Shown: positions 1 through 9,026, counted from the stretch's first letter. The stretch: DNA of 64,000 nucleotides from Rhizobium sp. CCGE531 (GCF_003627795.1 NZ_CP032685.1:1240001-1304000); one strand, 5' to 3'. The notes: a model not told the origin generated them from the sequence alone. A program made the numbers and translations.

Positions 1-1500
1 GAATCCGGCTCCGGAAAGACGTCGCTTGCCTGGTCGATCATGCGCTACCTGCCGGACAATGCCCGCGAAGTCGGCGGCGCCATCCGGCTGCGGGGCGAAG
101 ATCTCGCGGCAAAATCACGGGCCGAAATCGGCCGCATGCGCGGCAAACACATCAGCATGGTCTTCCAGGACCCCGGCACCTCGCTCAACCCCACCCTTTC
201 GCTCGGCACGCAGCTGACGGAGGCGCTGAGCCGTCATCGCGGACTTACGAAGAAGCAGGCATGGAGCGAGGGCGAGGCGATGCTTGCCCGCGTCGGCCTG
301 AAGAGCCCGGCGCAGATGATGCAGCGCATGCCGCATGAGGCTTCGGGCGGCGAGAAACAGCGCGTCGTCATCGCGACGGCCTTTGCCTGTAATCCGCAAT
401 GCATCATCTTCGACGAACCGACGACGGCACTGGACGTGATCACCTCACGGCAGATCCTCGACCTGTTTCTCGATCTTCAAGCCGAGACTGGCGTCGCCTC
501 GCTTTATATCTCGCACGATCTGGCGCTGCTCTCCCGCACGGCTAGGCGCGTGGCGGTCATGCGGCGCGGCGAGATCGTCGAGCAGGGCGCCATCGATGAT
601 ATCTTCAAGGCGCCACGCCAGGATTACACGAGAGAGCTGCTTGCCGCTGTACCTCGGCCGGCCAATCGGCTGATCGAGACGCGCCCGTCCTATGAGAGCA
701 AACCGCTGATGGAGGTCGAGAATGTCAGCGTGCATTATGGCCGCAAGCCGTTTCTCTCGGCGCTGACGGGCCGCGCCGTCAAGCGTTTCACCGGCAATCG
801 CGCCATCAGCCTTAATGTGCAGCCGGGCGAAATCCTCGGCATCGTCGGGGAATCCGGTTCAGGCAAATCGACGCTCGCCAAGGCGATGACCGGACTCAAT
901 CCTTTCGAGGGAAGGATGACCTTCGCCGGACGGACGATCACCGGGCTTGCCGATATGAACAGGTCCTATCGCAAGGATGTCCAGCTGATCTTCCAGCATC
1001 CCGACGCCTCGCTCAATCCGCGGCAGAAGATCCATGAAATCCTGGCGCGACCATTGAAACTCTATGGCACGGGCGAAGGCGGTTCCCTGTTCCAGCAGAT
1101 CCGCGATCTGCTGGAACAGGTTCGCCTGCCGCGCAGCCATGCCGATCGCTATCCGCACCAGCTTTCGGGCGGGGAGAAGCAGCGCGTCGCCATCGCCCGC
1201 GCCTTCGCGTCGAAACCGAAGCTCGTCATCTGCGACGAGATCACTTCGGCGCTGGACGTTTCAGTGCAGGCCTCAATCGTGCAGCTGCTGCTGGAACTGC
1301 ACCGCAAGCACGACACGGCCTTTCTCTTCATCACCCATGACCTCAACCTCCTCCGCCAGATCGCTCATCGCATCGCCGTGATGTACCGCGGCGACCTTGT
1401 CGAGGTCGTACCGTCAGACGAAATCGTCAGCCCTGCCCGCGCCGACTATACCCGTCAGCTCATCGCGGCAGTTCCCGCGCTCGCGGGCACATCCATTTAG
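1..1500 (+). CDS. Peptide-type ABC transporter, fused dual ATPase (5' partial)
   Basis: The open frame enters from the window edge: the first bases already encode the Walker A motif ESGSGKTS, so the true start lies upstream. Two ABC ATPase modules follow in one chain, the DppD-DppF/GsiA arrangement. Module 1 has signature ASGGEKQRVV and Walker B IIFDEP. Module 2 has Walker A GESGSGKST near base 850, signature LSGGEKQRVAIARA and Walker B LVICDE. Each module ends with the oligopeptide-ATPase C-terminal pattern (RADYTRQLIAAVP in the second). It should energise uptake of a peptide or similar solute at the inner membrane; the permease and binding-protein genes are probably left of the window. The M20-fold hydrolase gene starts 24 bases after the stop, so the two are probably cotranscribed. 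The substrate cannot be read from the ATPase. Confidence 0.9.
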   Translation, partial: ESGSGKTSLAWSIMRYLPDNAREVGGAIRLRGEDLAAKSRAEIGRMRGKHISMVFQDPGTSLNPTLSLGTQLTEALSRHRGLTKKQAWSEGEAMLARVGLKSPAQMMQRMPHEASGGEKQRVVIATAFACNPQCIIFDEPTTALDVITSRQILDLFLDLQAETGVASLYISHDLALLSRTARRVAVMRRGEIVEQGAIDDIFKAPRQDYTRELLAAVPRPANRLIETRPSYESKPLMEVENVSVHYGRKPFLSALTGRAVKRFTGNRAISLNVQPGEILGIVGESGSGKSTLAKAMTGLNPFEGRMTFAGRTITGLADMNRSYRKDVQLIFQHPDASLNPRQKIHEILARPLKLYGTGEGGSLFQQIRDLLEQVRLPRSHADRYPHQLSGGEKQRVAIARAFASKPKLVICDEITSALDVSVQASIVQLLLELHRKHDTAFLFITHDLNLLRQIAHRIAVMYRGDLVEVVPSDEIVSPARADYTRQLIAAVPALAGTSI

Positions 1501-1523
1501 AATTGCAGATCAAGGAGCATACA

Positions 1524-2744
1524 ATGGACCCGAAATCGCTCGTCGGCAAAATCGACGAGAAGAGCTGCCTCGACTTCCTGTCGAACATGGTACGCCAGAA
1601 GAGCCATTCCCAGACCGACGGCGAGCGCGAGCTTGCCCGCATCATGGGGCGCGAAATGGAAGCGCTCGGCCTCCAGTCTGAGTTGCAGCCTTTCGAGGAC
1701 GGTCAGCGCTTCAATGCCATCGGGCGCCTGAAGGGATCGGGCGGCGGCAAGAGCCTGCTGTTCAACGGCCATCTCGATACCAATCCGGTGACCGAAGGCT
1801 GGACGGTTGACCCCTGGGGCGGCATCGTCGACGACAAGTTCATTTATGGCATCGGCGTGTCCAACATGAAGGCGGGCGACGCGGCCTATTTCTGCGCCGT
1901 CAAGACGCTGCTGGATGCCGGCGTGAAGCTCAAGGGCGATATCATCCTGACCTATGTGGTGGGTGAATTGCAGGGCGGCGTCGGCACGCTCGCGGCGATC
2001 CGCAGCGGCGTCAGAGCCGACTATTTCATCAACAGCGAGCCGAGCGATCTCGCGGCCGTGACAATGCACGCGGCGGCGCTGAGCTTCGTCATCGAGCTTA
2101 CCGGCGATACCCGCCATCTTTCCAAGCGCGAACAATCCGTCGATGCCATCGCCGCCGCCTGCGACATCATCCCGCGCATCAATGCCATGACGTTCAGCGG
2201 CGCGAAAAGCGAAGTGCATCGCTCCATAAATCGCGGCCATGTCGGCGTCGTGCATGGCGCGCTCGGGCGCGACCTTGAGGAATGGCGGCCGCCGCAGGTC
2301 TCCGATTTCGTCCGCATCCGGGGCTCGGCGCGCTACGCACCCGGCCAGACACAGGAAGGCGTTCTCGCCGATCTCACCACCGAACTCGTCGAACTCGAAA
2401 AGCGCTTTCCGGGGCTCAAGGCCAAGCTGGTTCCCGAGATGATCGAGGGGCGTCCGCTGATGCCACCTTTCGAAGTATCGCCCACCTCGCGCATCGTCAC
2501 ATCGATCAATGCGGCCTATGAGGCCGTGCGCGGCGAGAAGCAGCCAACCGGCGCCATCACCCCGACCCGCTTTTACGGAACGGATGCCGGCCACCTCTAT
2601 CACGAGCTTGGCATGGAAGGCATCGTCTGCGGTCCAGGTGGGCGCTACAACACCATGCCGGACGAGCGTGTCGATATCGTCGATTACCTCGACATGATCC
2701 GCGTCTACATGCTCACCATTCTCGACATCTGCGAGATCGCCTGA
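1524..2744 (+). CDS. M20/ArgE-DapE-fold hydrolase with altered metal site
   Basis: A 406-residue protein of the M20 (acetylornithine deacetylase/succinyl-diaminopimelate desuccinylase) fold. ATG 1524 is preferred because AAGGAG lies six bases upstream; an in-frame start at 1503 has no such site. The first metal motif is kept (NGHLDT, H83 and D85), and so is the Glu of NSEP (E172). The usual bridging Asp of the S-D-M-K segment is Asn (N114). The usual Glu-Glu pair is Glu-Leu (E148-L149), which keeps the general base but loses a ligand. The C-terminal His segment reads YNTMPDE, without His. Either metal binding is changed or the protein is not a classical dizinc peptidase. It sits between a peptide ATPase and an M24-fold protein, suggesting hydrolysis of an imported amide or small peptide. 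Confidence 0.8.
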   Translation: MDPKSLVGKIDEKSCLDFLSNMVRQKSHSQTDGERELARIMGREMEALGLQSELQPFEDGQRFNAIGRLKGSGGGKSLLFNGHLDTNPVTEGWTVDPWGGIVDDKFIYGIGVSNMKAGDAAYFCAVKTLLDAGVKLKGDIILTYVVGELQGGVGTLAAIRSGVRADYFINSEPSDLAAVTMHAAALSFVIELTGDTRHLSKREQSVDAIAAACDIIPRINAMTFSGAKSEVHRSINRGHVGVVHGALGRDLEEWRPPQVSDFVRIRGSARYAPGQTQEGVLADLTTELVELEKRFPGLKAKLVPEMIEGRPLMPPFEVSPTSRIVTSINAAYEAVRGEKQPTGAITPTRFYGTDAGHLYHELGMEGIVCGPGGRYNTMPDERVDIVDYLDMIRVYMLTILDICEIA

Positions 2745-2750
2745 AGCCAC

Positions 2751-3878
2751 ATGTTTCCTCGTGACGAATATGACTGGCGGATTGCCAAGGCACATGCAGC
2801 AATGGACGCCGCCGCTGTCGATCTCCTTTTGATCGACAGCGGCGAGCTGCTGGCATGGCTGACGGGCTATACCGTTTCCGAAACCATGTACCGCGCCGCC
2901 CTGCTGCCACGCCATGGGCAGCCGTGGTTCATTCTTCGCGAACTCGACGAGGCGCCCTGCCGGGAGAAGACCTGGATCACCGATGTCATCGGCTTTGCCG
3001 ATACCGACGATCCGCACAGGGTAATCGCGGACAGTATCCGCAACAGAGGCTTTGCCGGTGCTCGCATCGGTGTGGATGTTGCCGCATATAGCTTCAGTGC
3101 CGACACAGCGGCAAGGCTTCAAGCGCATTTGCCGAAGGCCCACCTTGTCGCTCTGCCAGGTATCAGCGACCGCTTGCGATGGATAAAGTCGGCGCGTGAA
3201 ATTGCCGCTCTTGCAGAGGCAGCCGCGATTGCCGACAAGGCCATGCGGGCAATTTTGCAAAACGTCCGCGTCGGCTCTTCGACGCGCGCTGCCGCAGCGA
3301 CCGCAGCCGCAACCTTCCTGCTTGAGGGCGCCGATACTGGCGAGACCGGCCCGATCGTCAAAGCTAGCGGCAACCATGAGTTTCTGCATGGCGCCTTCAA
3401 AGGCGAGCTGCTGGGTGCCGGTGACATTCTGCATGTGGAGCTTATCCCACGCGTTGGTGGCTATGGCGCCCGGCTGATGCGGCCCATCGCCATCGGCGAC
3501 GCAACTCCAAAGCTTCATGAGATCGCCGCGCGCGTTGTTTCCGTACAAGACGAGCAGATCGAAGCCATGAGGCCCGGTATCGCGGCCCGTGAGGTGGATG
3601 CAATCGTCCGCGAAGGCCTCAAATCTTCGGGATTGAGACCAAACTACGACAACGTCACCGCCTATACCCTCGGTCTTTACACACGCACGCCACGCACAAG
3701 CGATTTCTCCCGCGTGTTCCTGCCAAATGCGGGTTGGCAGCTGGAAGAAGGTATGGTTTTCCATGTCTATGCGACTGCCGCCCGGCTTGGCTTCAGCGAG
3801 ACGGTCGTGGTGACGCCGAAGGGTGGTAGGCGGCTGACTACCGCCACCCGTAGGCTTCTCATCGCCGGTAAGTTCTGA
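2751..3878 (+). CDS. M24 (pita-bread fold) hydrolase lacking most metal ligands
   Basis: A 375-residue protein of the M24 aminopeptidase P/creatinase fold, starting six bases after the M20-fold gene. The N-terminal creatinase-like domain covers roughly residues 1-140 and the pita-bread domain the rest. Of the five usual metal ligands, the first Asp is Glu (HVEL, E230), the second Asp lies in GARLMRP and is lost, the His of GHGIGL is replaced (AYTLGL), and the Glu of the EPG motif is Tyr (HVYA). Only the last Glu (FSET) remains. A His in FLHGAF (H213) resembles the catalytic His of metal-free members such as creatinase. Known metal-free members (creatinase, ectoine hydrolase) cut small C-N compounds, so a small amide, guanidino compound or cyclic substrate is likelier than a peptide. 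The exact substrate is unknown. Confidence 0.8.
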   Translation: MFPRDEYDWRIAKAHAAMDAAAVDLLLIDSGELLAWLTGYTVSETMYRAALLPRHGQPWFILRELDEAPCREKTWITDVIGFADTDDPHRVIADSIRNRGFAGARIGVDVAAYSFSADTAARLQAHLPKAHLVALPGISDRLRWIKSAREIAALAEAAAIADKAMRAILQNVRVGSSTRAAAATAAATFLLEGADTGETGPIVKASGNHEFLHGAFKGELLGAGDILHVELIPRVGGYGARLMRPIAIGDATPKLHEIAARVVSVQDEQIEAMRPGIAAREVDAIVREGLKSSGLRPNYDNVTAYTLGLYTRTPRTSDFSRVFLPNAGWQLEEGMVFHVYATAARLGFSETVVVTPKGGRRLTTATRRLLIAGKF

Positions 3879-3940
3879 TTCCCATCGCGAATGAAGCAAC
3901 GCGACAACATTTTGCGCGGAGTTAGCGGCTTGAGTAATGG

Positions 3941-3970
3941 TCTTGAAGGGTCTCGAACCACCGACCTGTA
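3941..3970 (-). repeat. tRNA-3'-end-like degenerate fragment (copy A)
   Basis: The plus strand reads TCTTGAAGGG then TCTCGAACCA then CCGACCTGTA. On the minus strand this resembles the T-arm and acceptor end of a tRNA, with a GGTTCGAGACC core and a CCA-like end. The T-stem does not pair well and no D- or anticodon arm is visible, so this is not a working tRNA. Closely similar strings occur at 45779 and 60891, and looser ones near 33181 and 48632. Confidence 0.35.
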
Positions 3971-4093
3971 AATTATTTGGCTTCTTTACGCGGTCGCGGA
4001 CAAAAGGATGTTGCCATCGCATCGACAAGATGAAATTCACGACGATGAATTGGCGAGCTGTTTGGGCTAATGCCCACGGGGATACCCGATAAG

Positions 4094-4885
4094 TTAAAGC
4101 AGCATCGAGGCACCACGGTCGAGATAGGTATCGAGGAATTGCTCAAGACGCGAGTTCCTCGGCTTCTTGAAGACCTCCTGCGGCGGCCCGGTGAACTGCA
4201 CCTTGCCGTGGTCGAGGAAGATGATCTGCTGGCCGACGGTTGCGGCGAAACCTATCTCATGTGAGACAACAACCATGGTCATGCCCTCGGCCGCCAGATC
4301 GCGCATGACGTTCAGGACTTCGCCCGTCAGCTCCGGATCGAGTGATGAGGTCGGCTCATCGAACAGCATGATCTTCGGCCTGAGCGCTAACGCGCGGGCG
4401 ATTGCCACGCGCTGCTGTTGTCCGCCAGATAGCTGCGAGGGATAGTGCCCTGCTCGGGCTTCCAGCCCGACCTTAACGAGTTGCGCCATCGCCGCATCCT
4501 CGGCTTCCTTCCGGCTCATCTTGTGAACCATCTTCAGCGCCTCGCTGACATTGCCGAGCGCCGTCATGTGCGGCCAGAGATTGAACTGCTGGAATACCAT
4601 GCCGATCTGGGCGCGGATCGCACGGTTCGCGGCGGCCGAAATGCGCTCTCGCCGTCCTTGAGAATCCTCGGTGAAGCCAAGCACTTCACCGTTGATGGAG
4701 ATCGTCCCGCGCGTTGCCTCCTCGAGAGAAGCCATGCAGCGCAAAAGCGTGCTCTTGCCGGAACCCGATGGGCCGATGAGGCAGGAAACCTGCCCGGGCT
4801 CGATGGCAAGATCGATGCCATGAAGGACCGTGGTCTCTCCGAAAGACTTGACGAGATTTTTGACTGCGATCGCGGGGACGCTCAT
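4094..4885 (-). CDS. Polar amino-acid ABC transporter ATPase
   Basis: A 263-residue ATPase of the GlnQ/HisP class, with Walker A GPSGSGKST, the Q-loop region MVFQQFNLWPH, signature LSGGQQQRVAIARA and Walker B IMLFDEPTSSLDPE. The frame stays open upstream to 5182, but ATG 4885 (MSVPAIAVKNLV) gives the normal family length and overlaps the permease stop as ATGA. It energises the two permeases encoded just upstream on the same strand. It is the last gene of the operon running leftward from 7115: binding protein, permease, permease, ATPase. Confidence 0.93.
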   Translation of the reverse strand: MSVPAIAVKNLVKSFGETTVLHGIDLAIEPGQVSCLIGPSGSGKSTLLRCMASLEEATRGTISINGEVLGFTEDSQGRRERISAAANRAIRAQIGMVFQQFNLWPHMTALGNVSEALKMVHKMSRKEAEDAAMAQLVKVGLEARAGHYPSQLSGGQQQRVAIARALALRPKIMLFDEPTSSLDPELTGEVLNVMRDLAAEGMTMVVVSHEIGFAATVGQQIIFLDHGKVQFTGPPQEVFKKPRNSRLEQFLDTYLDRGASMLL

Positions 4886-5550
4886 GCGTTGAAAAACCTG
4901 AATCTGGAAAGTTTCGTTTCGGCAAGATTGCCAAGCCAACCGGTGAGTTCGACGAGCACCCAATAGAAGAGCGCCAGCACGGACAATGCTTCGACGAAGG
5001 CATATTGCTGCGATCCGATAGCGCTCAGCGTTGCCGTCAACTCCGGCACGGTGATGATGGATAAGACCGCCGTCTCCTTCATCAGGATGACCACCATGTT
5101 CACGGATGGTGGCAGCACCAGCATCGTCATTTCCGGCAACAGAATGCGCCAGACGATCTGCCTCCGCGTCAAGCCGACGCATTCGCCGGCCTCGATATGG
5201 CCCTTCGGCACGGCCTGAAAGCCCGAACGGAAGATCTCGCTGAAATAGGCCGCGCCGTAGACCGAAATACCGATCAACCCGGCTGGCAATGGATCGAGAT
5301 CAAGGCCGACGAAGGGACCGCCGTAATAGACCAGGAAGATCTGGATGAGAAACGGCGTGCCGCGCAGCACGGCCACAATGGCACCCAGCGCCTTATCAAC
5401 AAGCATGCCGCCATATTGCCTGGCGACCGCCATTAGGAAACCAATGATGGCCGCAGCGATGGTGCCCAGGATCCAGATCATGATCGTCACGCCCGCACCG
5501 CTGACGATGGCTGGCCACTGTCCGATGATGACATTGATGTCGAAGGTCAT
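4882..5550 (-). CDS. Polar amino-acid ABC transporter permease
   Basis: A 222-residue permease of the HisM/GlnP family with several hydrophobic membrane segments, starting with TIMIWILGTIAAAIIGFLM. The inner-membrane component signature around ESGFQ-like EAGECVGLTRRQ, followed by RILLPEM, is the coupling loop that contacts the ATPase. It overlaps the ATPase gene by four bases and is itself overlapped by the next permease, showing tight translational coupling. It forms half of the heteromeric channel of the importer. Confidence 0.92.
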   Translation of the reverse strand: MTFDINVIIGQWPAIVSGAGVTIMIWILGTIAAAIIGFLMAVARQYGGMLVDKALGAIVAVLRGTPFLIQIFLVYYGGPFVGLDLDPLPAGLIGISVYGAAYFSEIFRSGFQAVPKGHIEAGECVGLTRRQIVWRILLPEMTMLVLPPSVNMVVILMKETAVLSIITVPELTATLSAIGSQQYAFVEALSVLALFYWVLVELTGWLGNLAETKLSRFRFFNA

Positions 5551-6188
5551 CGCGGCACCCCGGGCAATCTGTTTTCGATCATGCCACCGGCAAGCGCGAC
5601 CAACCAGTTGATCATCAGATAGATGAGGCCTGCAGATGCGAAAATCTGCAGCGGCAGGAAGGTGCTGCCTGCCAGGTCCTGCGCCATGCGCGTCAATTCG
5701 ACGATGCCGACGACCGAGACCAGTGATGACGCCTTGAGGATCAGGATCGCCTCGTTGACGAGAGCTGGAAACGTGAGGCGCAGGGCGATCGGAACCTTGA
5801 TGCGGCGGAAGACCTGGCGCGGCGTCAGACCGACCATTTCAGCCGACTCCACCAGGCCTAGAGGCACGCTGGCAAAGCCGCCGCGCAGATTCTCGGCCTG
5901 GTAGGCCGCTGTGCAAAGCGACAGGCCGATGATCGCGGCCACGACGCTCGGCACATTGATGCCGATGACTGGAAGCAGATTGTAGATCAGCAGCAATTGC
6001 ACCAGCAGCGGCACGCCGCGGAAGAAGCTGATGAAAATCTGAGCAGGTCGCACGAAAAGGCTACGCCCCGATAGCAGCATTCCAGAAAGAAGGATCGCAA
6101 TCGCAAAGCCGATGAGGATCGACACGACACTGATCGTCACCGTGTAGATCGATGCCTGCAGAAGCAACTCGAAGAGCTTGATGGACAT
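5547..6188 (-). CDS. Polar amino-acid ABC transporter permease
   Basis: A 213-residue HisQ/GlnP-type permease. Hydrophobic segments include VSILIGFAIAILLSGMLL near residues 20-37. The coupling-loop pattern VESAEMVGLTPRQVFRRI lies in the middle of the chain. The stop codon overlaps the start of the second permease by four bases. The binding-protein gene upstream ends about 100 bases before this start, a usual place for partial attenuation that lets the binding protein be made in excess; no clear hairpin was picked out there. Confidence 0.92.
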   Translation of the reverse strand: MSIKLFELLLQASIYTVTISVVSILIGFAIAILLSGMLLSGRSLFVRPAQIFISFFRGVPLLVQLLLIYNLLPVIGINVPSVVAAIIGLSLCTAAYQAENLRGGFASVPLGLVESAEMVGLTPRQVFRRIKVPIALRLTFPALVNEAILILKASSLVSVVGIVELTRMAQDLAGSTFLPLQIFASAGLIYLMINWLVALAGGMIENRLPGVPR

Positions 6189-6287
6189 GATTCAGATTTC
6201 GCCCGCTTGGCGGTCAGGAGGGTTCCGCTCGCATTCCTCGGCCATGCCCCGGCGCTACCGCAGGCACGGCCGATTTCCGGTCACCAA

Positions 6288-7115
6288 TCAGAATGCCGGG
6301 TCCTTGACGGAATCCGGCGTATCGAAGCTCGCGCCGAACCACTTCTTCTGCAGCGTCGCCATACGGCCGTCAGCCTTGATCTTCAGCATGGCGGCATCGA
6401 TTGCGTCCATCAGCGGCGCATGATCGGCATCCTTCAGGCCGATAAAGCCGAAATAGGATTTCTTGCCGAAGGGCGGCAGAACGACTTCGAACGTGCCTTC
6501 GCGCTGCTTGGCGACGAAAGCAATATTCGGAAGCGAGTTGGCAACGCCGGCGATGCGGCCGGCCGCGAGGTCCGCATAGGACTCCGTAAAGGCCGGATAT
6601 TCGCGAATGTCGACCTTGGTCGGCAAGGTTTCGGAAAACTCCTTGAGCTGATCGAGCTGCGCGGTCGCCTTGCCAACGCCGATCTTCTTGCCGGCGATAT
6701 CCTCAGGCTTGTTGATCGTCTTGTCGCCGGCCTTTTTCAGGATGGCGATGGTCGCCTCGGCAAGCGGCGGTGTGAAGCGATAGCGCTCCATGCGCTTCTT
6801 GGTGATCGTCGCCGGGCCTGCGACGACGTCGAACTTGCCGGCTTCGAGCGCCGGGAAGACACCATCCCAGGGCAGCGTGACCCATTCGATTTTCACGCCG
6901 AGTTCCTTGCCGATCTCGTTAAAAAGATCGACGTTCAAGCCGACATGTTCCCCAGCATCGATAAAATCGAACGGCGCGAAAGCCGTCTCGGTGCCGACCT
7001 TCAGGGTGCCGGCGGCCTTCACGGCGGCAAGCGTATCGGCCGCATGGGCAGAAATCGTCGCGCCAAACAAAAATACGGCGCCGACCAGCCCCTTCAGAAG
7101 CGAATTCTTTTTCAT
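6288..7115 (-). CDS. Amino-acid ABC transporter periplasmic binding protein
   Basis: A 275-residue family 3 (SBP_bac_3) solute-binding protein. The N-terminus is a signal peptide (KKN start, hydrophobic core LVGAVFLFGATI, cleavage after SAHA). The mature protein begins with the typical AAGTLKVGTETAFAPFDF strand and contains FDVVAGPATITKKRMERY, the segment that usually carries the ligand-binding Thr/Arg region. It is the first gene of the leftward importer operon, divergent from the GntR gene at 7342, with a HutC-like operator between them. The specificity (polar amino acid, opine-like or amino-acid derivative) is not determined by sequence alone. Confidence 0.93.
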   Translation of the reverse strand: MKKNSLLKGLVGAVFLFGATISAHAADTLAAVKAAGTLKVGTETAFAPFDFIDAGEHVGLNVDLFNEIGKELGVKIEWVTLPWDGVFPALEAGKFDVVAGPATITKKRMERYRFTPPLAEATIAILKKAGDKTINKPEDIAGKKIGVGKATAQLDQLKEFSETLPTKVDIREYPAFTESYADLAAGRIAGVANSLPNIAFVAKQREGTFEVVLPPFGKKSYFGFIGLKDADHAPLMDAIDAAMLKIKADGRMATLQKKWFGASFDTPDSVKDPAF

Positions 7116-7201
7116 ATTTCTCTCCAGTTTTTTGTCCTTCCGATGGAAGGTCCAGGTTCCCCAAGCATTGTCCCACAGAGCGGATTTCTATGACCCGCTT
7201 T

Positions 7202-7221
7202 TGTCTATACAAATAGATACA
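7202..7221. promoter_or_regulatory. Candidate HutC/GntR operator
   Basis: TGTCTATACAA followed by ATAGATACA forms an imperfect inverted repeat whose core TCTAT-ACAA-ATAGA is perfect. It lies between the divergent importer operon (start 7115) and the HutC-type regulator (start 7342). HutC-family regulators commonly bind TNTA-rich palindromes of this kind. A related string (TTGTCTATA plus AAATA) lies at 39551 near a second GntR-linked operon. Control of both flanking genes is inferred. Confidence 0.5.
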
Positions 7222-7341
7222 GGCTGGCCTACACTGTCAAACATTAAACTCGATGAACGCAAGATTTGTGCCGCATAGCGGCAGTGGACCCAGTAAAAGC
7301 GGCTTTCGCGGAAATTGAATGTCATCATTGGATCGAGGTGA

Positions 7342-8088
7342 GTGTTGGTCTCAATTCATCGGAGAATTTTCGAAGACCTCGAAGCCAGGATCGTGAGCGG
7401 TGCTTGGCCGCCCGGTTATCGCATCCCCTTCGAACACGAGCTCGTACAAGAGTATCAATGTTCCCGGATGACCGTAAACAAGGCGCTTTCGGCCTTGGCG
7501 GGACGCGGCATGATCATACGCCGCCGGAAGGTTGGTTCCTTCGTCGCCTCGCGACAGATCGACCGCACGGTGATGGATATTCAGGACATTTCCACGGAGG
7601 CCGAGCTGGCGGGGCATGACCACAGCTACAGGATACTGATGCGAAAGATCGAGACGCTGGATGCCGCAACCGCGGCACAGCTCAGCGAACCAATGGGGGC
7701 GGAAATCCTGCGGCTTCACTGCCTGCATGCGGTGGACGGCAAGCCCAATGCGCTGGAACGGCGCATCATCATGCTCGCCATGGTGCCGTCTGCCAGAACC
7801 GAAAACTTTGCTTCGGTTCCGCCCGGCAAATGGCTGCTGGACATGGTGCCCTGGTCGAAGGCAAGGCACGTCATTCGCGCCGTTTCGGCCGATGCCGCCA
7901 CGGCACGCCTGCTTGAGACCGAGCGCGGCGAGGCCTGCCTGACGCTCATCCGCCAGACATGGCAGATGAGCCGCACGGTCACCTATGTCGAGATCATCCA
8001 TCCCGGCGACCGTTTCCAGTTTGCCGGCGACTTTCACCCGACAGAGAGAAGCATCACGGATCAACTGCCACGGAGAAGCGCCTTTTGA
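7342..8088 (+). CDS. GntR-family regulator, HutC subfamily (UTRA domain)
   Basis: A 248-residue regulator starting at GTG 7342, directly after an in-frame stop, with GAGG just upstream. The N-terminal winged helix (about residues 5-70) has the GntR pattern with SRMTVNKALSALAGRGMI as the recognition region. The rest is a UTRA ligand-binding domain (chorismate-lyase fold), ending around VEIIHPGDRFQFAGDF. Members of this group repress uptake and degradation genes for amino-acid-like compounds (HutC and urocanate is the model case). It is divergent from the amino-acid importer and overlaps the LysR gene by three to four bases, so regulator-regulator cotranscription is likely. Confidence 0.9.
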   Translation: MLVSIHRRIFEDLEARIVSGAWPPGYRIPFEHELVQEYQCSRMTVNKALSALAGRGMIIRRRKVGSFVASRQIDRTVMDIQDISTEAELAGHDHSYRILMRKIETLDAATAAQLSEPMGAEILRLHCLHAVDGKPNALERRIIMLAMVPSARTENFASVPPGKWLLDMVPWSKARHVIRAVSADAATARLLETERGEACLTLIRQTWQMSRTVTYVEIIHPGDRFQFAGDFHPTERSITDQLPRRSAF

Positions 8089-9026
8089 CCGAGAAACAGG
8101 CTATCAGGACAGTTCCGCTCAAGGGCTTGCAGGTCTTTGAAGCTGTGGGCCGTTGTGGCAGCGTGAGCGCCGCGGCCCTGGAGCTGAATGTTTCCCCCGG
8201 CGCGATCAGTCAGCAGATCCGCAAGATCGAGAGCTTTCTCGGCGTCACCTTGCTGGAGCGCAACGGCCGCACCGTGGAGCTCACCCAATGGGGGCGGCTC
8301 TATCATCAGGAAATATCGAAGGGCTTCGAGCAATTCGCGCTTGCGGAGCAGATACTGGAACGGGCGCGCAACGATAGCGCCCTCGTCCTGAGTGCCTTGT
8401 CTTCCGTCGTCAACAAGTGGATCGGGCGCCGGATCTTCGACTGGCAAGCCCTACATCCGAACGCGTATGTCAGGATCGTCGGCCGCGACAAGGAACCGCG
8501 CATGGGCTTTGACGATATCGATTTCCGCATCAGCTACGGATCGGATGTGCTGCAGCATGAACACTATACGGAGCTGTTCCGCGATTGGGTCGTCCCGGCC
8601 TGCTCGCCGGCACTGATCAAGGGCAAGGCTCCCTCCGCCGCGCGGCTTCTCGAATATCCACTCCTGCATGTCGAATGGGAGCGGCATTTCACGCCCTATC
8701 CGAGCTGGCGCGAATTCGCCGCCAAGACGGGCGCAGCACTTGAAGAGAGCAGCGCCGGTCTTTCCTTCACCCTGTCGAGCAGTGCCATCGATGCGGCCGT
8801 CAACAAGCGCGGCATCGTTCTCGCGCAGATGTCGATGATCGCGGATGAACTGGAAGCACAGACGCTCGTCATTCCCATCGATATCCGCATTCCGTTGCAA
8901 GAGAGCTATTTCCTCGCCTGGGACAGGGCAGCATTGCAAAAGCCCTTCGGTCCCGCATTTCGCGAGTGGCTTGTTTCGATCTCCCGTCAACAGGGGCGCA
9001 TATCCGCACCGTCGACCTCGGCATAG
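8085..9026 (+). CDS. LysR-family regulator (GcvA-like)
   Basis: A 313-residue LysR regulator. TTG 8085 is chosen because it overlaps the GntR stop as TTGA and has GGAG about ten bases upstream; the longer frame from 7959 runs through the GntR gene. The N-terminal HTH has FEAVGRCGSVSAAALELNVS and the GAISQQIRKIESFLG helix. A type 2 periplasmic-binding-like effector domain follows (about residues 95-300). The SAAALELNVSPGAISQQI pattern is that of the GcvA group. It points toward the monooxygenase gene at 9131 and may control it, or the divergent importer. Confidence 0.9.
   Translation: MTEKQAIRTVPLKGLQVFEAVGRCGSVSAAALELNVSPGAISQQIRKIESFLGVTLLERNGRTVELTQWGRLYHQEISKGFEQFALAEQILERARNDSALVLSALSSVVNKWIGRRIFDWQALHPNAYVRIVGRDKEPRMGFDDIDFRISYGSDVLQHEHYTELFRDWVVPACSPALIKGKAPSAARLLEYPLLHVEWERHFTPYPSWREFAAKTGAALEESSAGLSFTLSSSAIDAAVNKRGIVLAQMSMIADELEAQTLVIPIDIRIPLQESYFLAWDRAALQKPFGPAFREWLVSISRQQGRISAPSTSA

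Noticed and set aside
1497-4040. Long minus-strand frame of 847 codons
   Set aside because: It lies opposite the M20 and M24 genes, both with clear motifs and ribosome sites; its composition is that of a GC-rich shadow frame.
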